This document shows, one piece after another, positions 25,691-34,370 of a DNA stretch of 46,842 bases (positions are counted from its first letter, which is position 1; each line of letters begins with the position of its first letter). The stretch is from Chloroflexota bacterium. Its GTDB lineage: Bacteria; Chloroflexota; Anaerolineae; Anaerolineales; Villigracilaceae. The notes under the pieces were generated by a model that searched no databases, was not told where the DNA came from, and was given only the letters and a program-made list of their open reading frames with translations. The stretch covers positions 1-46,842 of the forward strand of contig JAKOVF010000096.1 in assembly GCA_029782225.1 (NCBI GenBank), written 5' to 3'. Both the position numbers and the translations under genes were made by a program.

Positions 25691-28501
25691 ATGCCGTATC
25701 AGGTACTAGCGACCAAGCTATACATTCCACCCATCCAATCCAGCCTCGTTCGACGTCCACGGCTTGTGCAGGTTATCGAAAACGGGTATCAGGCGGGAAA
25801 ACTTGTGACTCTCATCTCCGCGCCAGCCGGTTTCGGAAAGACGACCATCGTCCGCGAATGGATCAAGGCGGCTGAGCCGGGCAAGCCATTTGGGTGGCTC
25901 TCGCTGGATGATGGCGATAACGACCCGGTCCGTTTCTTGATCTACCTCGTTTCGGCCATTGAAAAGGTCAATGCGGAGATTGGACAGAGCATTCTGGCAT
26001 CACTGAACTCCTCACAGATTCCCCCGCTGATGGATCTTGTGGAAACACTGATCAATGAAATCTCGTGTGAGTCCAAACCCTTTCTGATCGTGCTGGATGA
26101 TTACCATCTGATCAAAAAAGTGGAAGTCCATTCGATCCTGCAATTGCTGCTGAAGCGCCAGCCAGACACGTTGCATTTGGTGATTATTACACGCGAAGAT
26201 CCTCCGTTTTCACTGCCAAGGATGCGCGTCCAGGGCCAGATCACAGAGATTCGCGAGCGAGATTTGCGTTTTAGCTTATCGGAGGCGCAGGCATTCCTCG
26301 TAAGAACCATGGGGCTGGAGCTTTCTGCCCAGGATATCGGCATGTTGGAAGAACGAACCGAGGGCTGGGCAGCAGGGATGCAATTGGCCGCCCTGGCTCT
26401 GGACGAGCTTTCCAACGAGGAGGAACGACGGGCCTTTATCGAGGCTTTTACTGGCAGTAATCGGTTGATCGCCGATTACCTGATCAGCGAGGTTCTAGAG
26501 CGTCAGTCGGAAACGACGCGCCGGTTCCTGTTGCGGACATCGATTCTTGAGCGGTTCTGTGCTGAGCTGTGTGACTACGCTGTTTTTGGCGACGCTGAAG
26601 GCAGCAGCCAGTCTGTTTTGGACAGCCTGGAGCAGGGAAATATGTTCCTGGTGCCGCTGGACAGTCAGCGCCACTGGTATCGTTATCATCATCTGTTCAG
26701 TGAGATGCTTTTTCATTCCCTGCGCCGCTCCTCCCCCGAAGAGATTTCGGCTTTGCATCTGAAGGCCAGTGAATGGTTTGAGGCGAATGGCTTCATCCCC
26801 GAGGCGATGAAACATGCCCTGGCAAGCAGGGATTGGGACTTTGTCAAAGCTCTGCTGAACCGGCACGCCCTGCCAATGATGTTTCAGGGATATCTCAACC
26901 TGGTGATCGAATGGTGTCGCGAGATCCCGAAATCCTACCTGGAAAAGTCGCCGGATGTCTGTATCTATTATGCCTGGGCGCTTGTGTTGACCTTTCGAAA
27001 CGATTTTCTGGACGCGGTCGAGGAGCAAGTACAGATCGCCGGGCAGGCTATCGAAAAACCCGACCTGCCCGCCTACGCGGAGGTGGGTCAGAACACGGCC
27101 CGCGTACCTTATAAGGACTGGGTCATTGGGCATACGTGTGTCATCCGCAGTCAAATCCTGCTGGCTCGTTTCAATGCCTATGTTGATCCGCAGGAACTGA
27201 TCGCTCTAAGCCTCAGGGGCCTGGAATTGCTGCCGGAGGTGGAGTACACATTCCGGTCCCTTTGCAAGATCAATCTTGCGCACGCCGAATTGATGCAGAA
27301 TAATCCGGTCGGTGCTCAAAAGGCATTCGAGGAAGCCCTCCCATTCATGTTGAATGCTGGAAACTACCTGGGCTCGGTAGCGGACCTTTTCTACCAGGCA
27401 AGGCTTGCCTTTTATACGGGGCATCCGGACCGTGCAGAAGCCATCTGCCAGGAATGGAAGAAAAAGTTCACGGAAATGGCCGCATCCTCTGGCGGAGTGG
27501 ACAGCGAGTCTGTCCCGGAAATCCCAGCCGCACGCGGGCTCGACATCGTACAAAGCCTCATCCTGTTCGAACGCAACCAGATTGAAGAGGCGGAACATCT
27601 TCTAGTTCAGACGCTCGGACTGCTGGGCTGGGGATCCTGGATGGAGCTGCACGGTTTCATCCAATTGATACACCTGCGTCATATGCAGGGTAATCGTGCG
27701 GGCGTGCGCGATACCCTGCAAAGGATGAGCCGGTTGGGTCCCCAACATGCCGCCTGCGCCGAGGCGCTGGAAGTTTTGTTCGATGTAAACAGTTCTGCGG
27801 AGGACCCACAAGTGCGGTCCAGGGCGGAAGCCTGGGTAAAGAAATACTCCCCCGATCCGAAATTTCGATTCGCACTGGGAATTGGGCCTTATCACTGCGA
27901 TACCGAGTATTTCTGTAACCTGGCCTGGGCGCGCGTCCAAATTGCTCTCGGTCATTTCCAGGATGCCTCCATTTTTGTCGGCCCCGCCCTGCAAACTGCC
28001 AGAGACTGCGGACTTGTCTTTCGCGTTGCCGAACTCACTACTGCACAAGCCTTGATCTATGATGGGCAGGGCAATTCATCGGCGGCGCTGAAAGAATTGG
28101 AAAAGGCGCTCGAAATTGCAGAGACTTACGGTTACACTCGATTTTTCGATGACGGCTCGCGACTCGACAGGCTGCTTCAACAAGCTGCACAGAGAAAAAT
28201 CCACGCTCAATATGCTGCACAGCTGTTGACTTCCTTCCAATCACTGCGCACCAAAAGGAAAAACACTGGAGCTCTCACCAAAATGGAACGGAGCCACCCC
28301 GGCCTGGTTGAACCCTTGAGCGAACGTGAGCTGGAAGTCCTGCGGCTGTTGGCGTCCGGCCTGGCCCCTACCGAGGTGGCTAAGAAGTTGTTCCTCTCTC
28401 CCTTCACCCTCAAGGCGCATACCCAGAACATCTACGCCAAGCTGGGTGTCCACAGCCGCATCGAGGCGATCAACAAGGCGCGCGAGGTCGAGTTGCTTTG
28501 A
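25691..28501 (+). CDS. MalT-like STAND ATPase regulator with LuxR HTH
   Basis: A 936-aa signal-transduction ATPase. It opens with the LAL/MalT pattern LATKLYIPP...LVRRPRL, then Walker A APAGFGKTT (44-52) and Walker B LIVLDDYH (132-139). A winged-helix/arm region follows (about 240-340, with RTEGWAAGMQLAALAL and the YRYHHLFSEML box). Residues about 350-830 are TPR-like helices, the presumed sensor. The C-terminus (about 870-936) is a LuxR/GerE HTH: LSERELEVLRLLASGLAPTE and LSPFTLKAHTQNIYAKLGV. Such proteins oligomerise with ATP and an inducer to activate transcription. I start at ATG 25691 with AGGAAA upstream; TTG 25685 is less likely. The inducer and targets are unknown; it precedes a second STAND regulator. 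Confidence 0.93.
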   Translation: MPYQVLATKLYIPPIQSSLVRRPRLVQVIENGYQAGKLVTLISAPAGFGKTTIVREWIKAAEPGKPFGWLSLDDGDNDPVRFLIYLVSAIEKVNAEIGQSILASLNSSQIPPLMDLVETLINEISCESKPFLIVLDDYHLIKKVEVHSILQLLLKRQPDTLHLVIITREDPPFSLPRMRVQGQITEIRERDLRFSLSEAQAFLVRTMGLELSAQDIGMLEERTEGWAAGMQLAALALDELSNEEERRAFIEAFTGSNRLIADYLISEVLERQSETTRRFLLRTSILERFCAELCDYAVFGDAEGSSQSVLDSLEQGNMFLVPLDSQRHWYRYHHLFSEMLFHSLRRSSPEEISALHLKASEWFEANGFIPEAMKHALASRDWDFVKALLNRHALPMMFQGYLNLVIEWCREIPKSYLEKSPDVCIYYAWALVLTFRNDFLDAVEEQVQIAGQAIEKPDLPAYAEVGQNTARVPYKDWVIGHTCVIRSQILLARFNAYVDPQELIALSLRGLELLPEVEYTFRSLCKINLAHAELMQNNPVGAQKAFEEALPFMLNAGNYLGSVADLFYQARLAFYTGHPDRAEAICQEWKKKFTEMAASSGGVDSESVPEIPAARGLDIVQSLILFERNQIEEAEHLLVQTLGLLGWGSWMELHGFIQLIHLRHMQGNRAGVRDTLQRMSRLGPQHAACAEALEVLFDVNSSAEDPQVRSRAEAWVKKYSPDPKFRFALGIGPYHCDTEYFCNLAWARVQIALGHFQDASIFVGPALQTARDCGLVFRVAELTTAQALIYDGQGNSSAALKELEKALEIAETYGYTRFFDDGSRLDRLLQQAAQRKIHAQYAAQLLTSFQSLRTKRKNTGALTKMERSHPGLVEPLSERELEVLRLLASGLAPTEVAKKLFLSPFTLKAHTQNIYAKLGVHSRIEAINKAREVELL

Positions 28502-28722
28502 ATGCCCTCCGATAATTCAAGACGCCCCTGTGGCCGATGAACGGTGTTGATATCCTTGGAACGTACTTCTGCCCGGGGCTACAAGATCAGGGCAGCCATT
28601 TGGAGCGAAAGTCTCTGATTCTTGCCCGCGTAACTGATACCTTTCTGAAATAACCGCAACCGAATAATATGGAATAAAATTATCTCCGTGGCAAGCCGTG
28701 TAAGAATGACTCGGAGCAATCC

Positions 28723-31700
28723 ATGCAATCTCCAGATGGGTTATTGATCAGCAAGCTGAAAGTTCGCGTGCCTTTTCGGCGCGACGAACTGATCGCGCGC
28801 CCACGGCTGGTCGATGCCCTGTATGAGCAGCTCGAAAAAAGGCTGCTCCTGATTGTCGCGCCGGCAGGCTATGGAAAAACGTCCCTGTTGGTGGATTTTA
28901 GCCAGCAGTGCGATTTGAAGGTGTGCTGGCTGTCTGTGGACGCGCTGGATCAGGAACCGCAGCGATTTCTCCTATACCTGGTTACAGCCATCGCGGAAGC
29001 ATTTCCTGATTTTGGCCGTGACTCCCTGGCCGCCCTGGCAAGCATGACCTCCTTCGAGCAAGATGAGGAGCGCCTGCTCGTCACTCTTACCAATGAGATT
29101 CAAGCACAGATCTCAGAACATTTCGTTCTGATACTGGATGATTATCACCTGATCGGGAGTGTGCCGCTCTTTGGTCACCTGATCTGCCGTCTCCTGCAGT
29201 TAGCGGGCGAAAACCTCCACATCATCCTGGCCTCCCGCAATCTGCCGGACCTGCCTGATTCCCCTTTGCTCGTTGCAAGAAACCAGGTTGGTGGATTGAC
29301 CTTTGAATCGCTGGCATTTCAGGCCAATGAAATCCAGCAGCTCTTCCAGCAAAATAATGGAATTTCTCTGAGCCTGCAGGATGCTGCATCCCTGGTTGAG
29401 GAAACCGAAGGCTGGATTGCAGCGATCCATCTCACAAAGGGGCAGCCCGGGACGCTGCCTCGAATGCATCCTTTTGAGTCTACCCGTGAATTGTTCGATT
29501 TCTTCTCGCGCGAGATCCTGTCCAGGCAGACCGAACAGGTACGCCGGTTTCTGCTGATGACATCCTTCTTTGATGCATTTGATATTTCCCTATGCGCAAA
29601 GGTGCTGGAGCCGCTCATTGAGTCAGGAGGGCTGGACTGGCCGGCGATGTTTGAAACAGTACGGAGCGGGAACCTCTTCTGTGTCCCAGCCGACAATGAA
29701 GGGCGCTGGATGCGCTATCATCATCTGTTCCAGCATTTCCTGCGCTCGCAACTCCAATACGAACAACCGGCTTTGGCCTGGCATCTCCAGCAAAACCTGG
29801 CCCGTGCATACGAGGATCAAGAGGCCTGGGAGGAGGCGCTGTATATTTACAGCCGGCTGGATGATCAGGAGAATCTGGCGCGGCTGTTGATTCAAATCGG
29901 ACCAGTATTCATCCTGGCTGGAAGGATTCTCACGCTGGCGAACTGGTTGGATAAATTGCCCCTGGATACCGTTTACTCCCAGCCCGAATTGCTTTCGCTG
30001 CTTGCCCAACTCCATGCAACGCGCGGTGATAATCACGGAGCTGTTGAATTGTTCAATCTGGCCGAAGAAGGGCTGCGAAACAGTGAAAAGAAAGCCGCCT
30101 GGGTGACCACCCTCTTCCGACGCGCAGAGACCTGTCGGCAACTCGGCTATTTCGACCGCTCCCTGGCAGATTCAGAGCGGATCCTGGAACTCACGAAGGA
30201 AGCGCAAGCGCGCGATCTGCAAGTCCTGTTTGCGGAAGCACAGCGGATCAAAGGGCTGACGTTGTTTGGCATGGGACACATGAAGGATGCCTTGATATGG
30301 CTGGAGGATGCCCTGCGAACATGCCGGACCCTGGGTATCACAAACAATATCCCGATCCTGGAGACAGAGTTGGGTGTTGTCCATCGCAGGCTGGGAAATC
30401 CTGAAATCACGGCCAGATACTATGCCAGTGCCCTGAAAGCCTGGGAGAATGCGGGCAACACGGGCTGGAAGGCACGCCTTCTGAATAACCTGGGACTGCT
30501 CTATCACTTGACCGGCCGTCTCAACGAGGCTTTGCCTCCTTTGCAGGACGCACTCAGGGCTGCCGAACGAAGCGGGTACGTCCGAATTCAGACCAATGTA
30601 CTGATCAGTCTGGGTGATCTGCTGGTCGATCTGTCCGATGTTGAGTCCGCGTATGTTCACTATGACCGGGCCTTGACCCTGGCAACCAATCTCGGACACT
30701 CTCAATATATCTTTTACGCATCGCTGGGCGAGGCCCGCCTGCAGCGGTTGAGCGGGGAGACGGCACTGGCCATCGAAGAACTGAAACAAACTGAAATGGC
30801 CCAGGTCAGCCTGGGGATCTTCGAACGGGCAATGTACAACCTTGAACTTGGCTGCTGCTGGCTGGAAGCCGGCAAGATACTGGCCGCCATCCCTGCGCTG
30901 CAGGAAGCAGTTGCCCTCTTTGGTGAAGGGGGCAACCAGATGGAACAGACCACAGCCCGATTATGGCTCGAGGTGGCACACTCCGTTCAGGATTCGCCTT
31001 CAGCCGGGGTGAAGCTAAAGGAACTGTTGCCCCCACAGAAGGAGATGGAAAAGTCGACACCGCTGATGCTAAACGCGGCGCGGGCGGGACGCTGGCTGAA
31101 AAAACGAGGCAGCCGCCTGTTGAAGGATCCGGGCCTCAAAATCTTCTTCGAAAAGGCGGACCAGGTACAGCAAACGGTCTCGGATGACTACAGGAAATTG
31201 TTCCCCCGACCAGAGCCCTCACCACAGGTGCCCCCGCGACTGGAAATCCGCTCTTTTGGGCCCGTGCAGGTTTGGCGGAACCAGCGAGCAGTCGAGCTTT
31301 CTGACTGGCAAACGCGCGAGGCGCGTGACCTGTTTTTCTTCCTCCTTCAGTCCCCGGCTTTGACCAAGGAACAGATCGCCCTGGAATTCTGGCCAGACAT
31401 CTCCCCTGCCCGGCTGAAGATGCGTTTCAAAATCAACGTTTACCGTGTTCGACAGGCGCTGGGCCAGGACGTCATCCTTTTTGAGGGTGACCGCTATCGT
31501 TTCAATCGGGAGGTTCATTTCACCTGGGATCGGGAGAAGCTCGATGAAATTCATCGCGAATTGCCCCGGTGTGTTGAAAAGACTGAGCGAATCCAACTCC
31601 TCGAAAAGGCTGTTTCATATCTGAAGGGCGACTATCTTGCTGATGTGGATGGCGATTGGGCTGTAGCGCAAAGGCTGAAATACCAGGATCTGTACCGGGA

Positions 31701-31962
31701 GTTATTGCTGGAACTTGCCCAGTTGCACCTGCAAAACGGCCATGCACACGCTTGCCTGAGTACCGCCGCGGAGATCCTGCGCTCTGATCCGCTGCTGGAG
31801 CCCGCGCATCGGCTGACCATTCAGGCCTACGCCGCACTCCACAATCCGGCCGCAATGACCGTTCAGTTTCACCATTATCAACAGATCCTGAAAGCTGAAC
31901 TGGGACTGCAGCCGTCCTCCGAAATAAGATCCCTGTACGAGAAGCTCATGGCGGAAATCTGA
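28723..31962 (+). CDS. STAND ATPase regulator with C-terminal BTAD (SARP-like) output domain
   Basis: A 1079-aa protein. Its front is MalT-like: LLISKLKVRVPFRRDELIAR, Walker A APAGYGKTS (46-54), Walker B FVLILDDYHL (134-143), and the EGWIAAIHL and MRYHHLFQHFL boxes. A long TPR region spans about 350-790. Instead of a LuxR HTH the C-terminus has an OmpR/SARP-type winged helix (about 836-925: LEIRSFGPVQVW, DWQTREARDLFFFLLQSP, LKMRFKINVYRVRQAL) and a BTAD helical domain (about 930-1079). ATG 28723 follows CGGAG. It lies 221 bp after the first regulator and just upstream of the small peptide and NHLP-like genes, which it may control (inference). Confidence 0.93.
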   Translation: MQSPDGLLISKLKVRVPFRRDELIARPRLVDALYEQLEKRLLLIVAPAGYGKTSLLVDFSQQCDLKVCWLSVDALDQEPQRFLLYLVTAIAEAFPDFGRDSLAALASMTSFEQDEERLLVTLTNEIQAQISEHFVLILDDYHLIGSVPLFGHLICRLLQLAGENLHIILASRNLPDLPDSPLLVARNQVGGLTFESLAFQANEIQQLFQQNNGISLSLQDAASLVEETEGWIAAIHLTKGQPGTLPRMHPFESTRELFDFFSREILSRQTEQVRRFLLMTSFFDAFDISLCAKVLEPLIESGGLDWPAMFETVRSGNLFCVPADNEGRWMRYHHLFQHFLRSQLQYEQPALAWHLQQNLARAYEDQEAWEEALYIYSRLDDQENLARLLIQIGPVFILAGRILTLANWLDKLPLDTVYSQPELLSLLAQLHATRGDNHGAVELFNLAEEGLRNSEKKAAWVTTLFRRAETCRQLGYFDRSLADSERILELTKEAQARDLQVLFAEAQRIKGLTLFGMGHMKDALIWLEDALRTCRTLGITNNIPILETELGVVHRRLGNPEITARYYASALKAWENAGNTGWKARLLNNLGLLYHLTGRLNEALPPLQDALRAAERSGYVRIQTNVLISLGDLLVDLSDVESAYVHYDRALTLATNLGHSQYIFYASLGEARLQRLSGETALAIEELKQTEMAQVSLGIFERAMYNLELGCCWLEAGKILAAIPALQEAVALFGEGGNQMEQTTARLWLEVAHSVQDSPSAGVKLKELLPPQKEMEKSTPLMLNAARAGRWLKKRGSRLLKDPGLKIFFEKADQVQQTVSDDYRKLFPRPEPSPQVPPRLEIRSFGPVQVWRNQRAVELSDWQTREARDLFFFLLQSPALTKEQIALEFWPDISPARLKMRFKINVYRVRQALGQDVILFEGDRYRFNREVHFTWDREKLDEIHRELPRCVEKTERIQLLEKAVSYLKGDYLADVDGDWAVAQRLKYQDLYRELLLELAQLHLQNGHAHACLSTAAEILRSDPLLEPAHRLTIQAYAALHNPAAMTVQFHHYQQILKAELGLQPSSEIRSLYEKLMAEI

Positions 31963-32029
31963 GGCCACCTTTGTAACCGGGAGCGGATACACTTGAGTAA
32001 TCAAAATCCACTCTCGCAAAAGGTGTCCC

Positions 32030-32173
32030 ATGAAAAACACTCTCTCCCAAATCGCTCTCCTCAGCACCAAGATCGACAAGACACACATTCAGTTTGTACT
32101 GATGCTTCTGGCCCTCGCCATGCTTGTGCTGGGTATTGGCGCCCCGGAGGATGTTGGTGGCGTCACCCGATAA
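32030..32173 (+). CDS. 47-aa hydrophobic peptide
   Basis: A short frame with ATG 32030 after AAAGGTG (5 nt) and stop TAA 32171-32173. The product starts MKNTLSQIALLSTKIDKTHI, has one hydrophobic helix QFVLMLLALAMLVLGIG (about 21-37) and ends APEDVGGVTR. The layout (basic/polar start, THIQ, a single helix, then GAP...GG) resembles very short Chloroflexota peptides I recall near STAND regulators, usually unannotated. It lies 67 bp after the BTAD regulator gene and 130 bp before the NHLP-like gene. It may be a membrane-anchored or exported signalling peptide; a leaderless non-coding stretch is the alternative, but the ribosome site and clean hydrophobic core favour translation. Confidence 0.55.
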   Translation: MKNTLSQIALLSTKIDKTHIQFVLMLLALAMLVLGIGAPEDVGGVTR

Positions 32174-32303
32174 ATGTTCCCGCTGATCGCCGTTGCAGCC
32201 AGGAAACTGGATGCTGTGGATGTGCCAGGCTAATAGATGCCTGGCTTTCCCTGCTTTGCTCAAGGAACGGCATATTGTCTTGTTCATCATTTAGGAGATA
32301 TGT

Positions 32304-32594
32304 ATGTATACAAAGCCACTCACCTATCCAAGCATCGCAGCTGTGGATATCTCCGCCGACCTAAGCGCCATTCGCCGCTTGCTGGTGGCCGCGGCTATCA
32401 GTCCGCGTTTTCGTGAAAGTCTCCTCAGCAACCCTGGGCATGCAGTACACCAGGGCTTTGCCGGCGAACGATTCCCCCTCTCGGAATCCACTTTCACCGT
32501 GGTAAGCGCGATTCAGGCCTCCAGCTTGCCGGAATTCACGGCCCTGCTCGACAAGAATCTCTCCAACCATCTGTTGACACCGGCATATTTGTAG
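32304..32594 (+). CDS. NHLP-clan (Os1348-like) small protein
   Basis: A 96-aa protein. Its middle matches the pattern of the NHLP/Os1348 leader-peptide clan: RRLLVAAAISPRFRESLLSN, PGHAVHQGFAGERFPLSE, then IQASSLPEFTALLD. The consensus in this clan is an A..SP.FR..LL.DP..A...G start followed by L-[ST]-x-E and a second helix of I-x-A-x-[ST]-L-x-E-[FL]. It relates to nitrile-hydratase-alpha-like leaders of RiPP precursors, but the core-like tail here is short (NLSNHLLTPAYL) with no Cys; Ser and Thr are present. ATG 32304 follows AGGAG by 6 nt. The stop is 12 bp before the HD-GYP gene. No RiPP-modifying enzyme is nearby, so a regulatory or ligand-binding role is equally possible. Confidence 0.7.
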   Translation: MYTKPLTYPSIAAVDISADLSAIRRLLVAAAISPRFRESLLSNPGHAVHQGFAGERFPLSESTFTVVSAIQASSLPEFTALLDKNLSNHLLTPAYL

Positions 32595-32606
32595 GCCCAC
32601 CCGTCG

Positions 32607-34136
32607 ATGCAGCCCATTTCAAGGGGACAAGACGTCGACCCAGGGTTGACCCCTCATAATCCGCAGCTCAGAAGTTCTGCGGCCGTTCTTGCTCAGGCAA
32701 AGCGCTGGGCTGGAATATGCGCGGAACAAGATGGGATTCTGCAGGCCTGGATTGGGCTTTTAGACACGGACCGCTCTATTCGATGGATTCTCGGCGGATC
32801 CCTCCAGACCATGCCGCCTCAGTTCTCCGCAGATGTCATGCAGCAGGTGGTTCAGGAAGGCTGTGAATTCACCTTCCTGGATCATGAGGAGTTGATAAGC
32901 GGAGCGCTGTTTCCGCTGGTGCATGAAGGCCAGGTCATTGGACTGCTCGCGTTAGTGAGCAATCACACCGATCACTTCAAGTCGGTTACGCTTCATTGGA
33001 TTCGGACTCTGGCAAATGTAGTTTCGGACAGCCTCTTTCAGGAGGAAAACGGCAGCGCGGAGAGGCAGAGCGAATATTCCATCGCCCGGATTTTACAATC
33101 AGGCCTGGACGTGAGAGATACGCTGCCACCCGTGCTGGACATTCTGGCCGGTTTGCTCGAGGCAGATGCCATCGTGGCACTGCGATACGAGGAAAGATCG
33201 CGCCGGTTCAGACTGCTGCTGACACATGGAGTAGGGGCACCGCTGCGGGCCAAGCTCAGCCTGTACTTTGAATCTGGTCTGGCAGGAAAGAGTTTTCTCA
33301 GTCTGCAACCAACTTGGAATCCGGATCTGACAAAACCCTGGCCTGGTTCACAACCCCTGACGCGCTTGGAGCAGGAGGGATTTCGAGGTTACCTTGCGGT
33401 ACCCCTGATTCATCAAAATGATCCGATTGGCGCACTGGAAATCTTCTGGAAAGATCCTCAAGTCACCAGGACATGGAACATAGGTTTCCTCGGGCGCGTG
33501 GCCGAACAAATAAGCCTGGCTCTTGCACGCACATCCATTCTGCAGGATCTCCAGTATAGGAACACAGAACTGGCGTCCAGGTACGATGCCATGATTGAGG
33601 GCTTATCGCGGGCGCTCGAATTGCGCGATCTGGAAACGGAAGGACATACCCGGCGTGTGAGTCAATTGACAATGCGCCTGGCGGAGCGAATGCAGATTCC
33701 ACCGGATCAGTGGGACGATATTCGCCAGGGTGCCTTGCTGCACGATATCGGCAAGCTGGGCATCCCTGACGCGATCTTGCTGAAGCCTGGCAGCCTTACC
33801 GCGCAGGAGCGGATCGTGATGGAGCAGCACGTGCTCCATGGATATCACATTCTGGCGTCGATTGTCCACTCGCGGCAGGCACTGGACATTACGCTCTATC
33901 ATCACGAGCGCTGGGATGGATCGGGATATCCATACCGGTTAAAAGCGGAGCAAATCCCCTTGATCGCGCGCCTCTTTGCGGTTGTGGATGTTTATGACGC
34001 GCTCACCTCTGATCGACCCTATCGTTCCGCCTGGGCCCGCCCGCAGGCTGTTGCCTATATTCGGGGACAGGCCGGTTTCCAGTTCGACCCTCGAATCGTA
34101 GAATTCTTCCTCAAATTCGAGGCCGAAACGAAGTGA
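32607..34136 (+). CDS. GAF-domain HD-GYP phosphodiesterase
   Basis: A 509-aa cytoplasmic protein. The N-terminal part (about 25-150) is GAF-like, a second GAF-like domain spans about 170-315 (LEADAIVALRYEERSRRFRL, GYLAVPLIHQNDPIGALEIFWK), and a C-terminal HD-GYP domain spans about 325-505. HD-GYP motifs: HTRRVSQLTMRLAERM, LLHDIGKLGIPDAILLKPG with H379-D380, HHERWDGSGYP with GYP at 440-442, and DVYDALTSDRPYR. This family hydrolyses cyclic di-GMP (or related dinucleotides) using two or three metals. ATG 32607 has no strong Shine-Dalgarno and lies 12 bp after the NHLP-like gene, so coupled translation is likely. A bound small molecule or peptide in the GAF domains may set activity. Confidence 0.92.
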   Translation: MQPISRGQDVDPGLTPHNPQLRSSAAVLAQAKRWAGICAEQDGILQAWIGLLDTDRSIRWILGGSLQTMPPQFSADVMQQVVQEGCEFTFLDHEELISGALFPLVHEGQVIGLLALVSNHTDHFKSVTLHWIRTLANVVSDSLFQEENGSAERQSEYSIARILQSGLDVRDTLPPVLDILAGLLEADAIVALRYEERSRRFRLLLTHGVGAPLRAKLSLYFESGLAGKSFLSLQPTWNPDLTKPWPGSQPLTRLEQEGFRGYLAVPLIHQNDPIGALEIFWKDPQVTRTWNIGFLGRVAEQISLALARTSILQDLQYRNTELASRYDAMIEGLSRALELRDLETEGHTRRVSQLTMRLAERMQIPPDQWDDIRQGALLHDIGKLGIPDAILLKPGSLTAQERIVMEQHVLHGYHILASIVHSRQALDITLYHHERWDGSGYPYRLKAEQIPLIARLFAVVDVYDALTSDRPYRSAWARPQAVAYIRGQAGFQFDPRIVEFFLKFEAETK

Positions 34137-34178
34137 CGGCCCACCGCCGAAACCAGAAATTTATAGTAGAATCATACC

Positions 34179-34215
34179 GCTCCGCTCAGGGTGCCCCCCT
34201 CACCCTGGACGGAGC
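34179..34215 (+). terminator. Strong hairpin after the HD-GYP gene
   Basis: GCTCCG-CT-CAGGGTG (34179-34193) pairs with CACCCTG-GA-CGGAGC (34201-34215), with a two-base internal mismatch and a C-rich loop. Only a short ACTTTG follows, so it may be a weak or Rho-assisted terminator, or part of a structured RNA with the inverted bases at 34226-34262. Confidence 0.5.
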
Positions 34216-34307
34216 ACTTTGCGTAATTGCCTGAGCAGGGGAGAACAAAACCTGCGCGCAATGGCGCTCGCGGATATACCTGTCCATCGCGAGACCAAAA
34301 TCGCCTC

Positions 34308-34335
34308 TTGAATTTTGCTCAAAAAGCGTTATGAT
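34308..34335 (+). promoter_or_regulatory. Promoter of the DeoR-led catabolic cluster
   Basis: -35 TTGAAT (34308-34313), 16-bp spacer, -10 TATGAT (34330-34335). The start point would fall near 34342, leaving only about 20 nt before the ATG at 34362. Confidence 0.62.
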
Positions 34336-34370
34336 TATTTATGATTGATTCATGAGCGATTATGAGCGAT
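34330..34370 (+). promoter_or_regulatory. Helically phased ATGA repeats (candidate DeoR operator)
   Basis: Four ATGA cores at 34331, 34341, 34352 and 34362, spaced 10, 11 and 10 bp: one per helical turn. The units read TATGATTATT, TATGATTGAT, TCATGAGCGAT and TATGAGCGAT. The first overlaps the -10 box and the last is the start codon region of the DeoR gene. DeoR-family repressors commonly bind short direct repeats with about 10-bp periodicity, so autoregulation of the whole cluster is likely. Confidence 0.6.
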
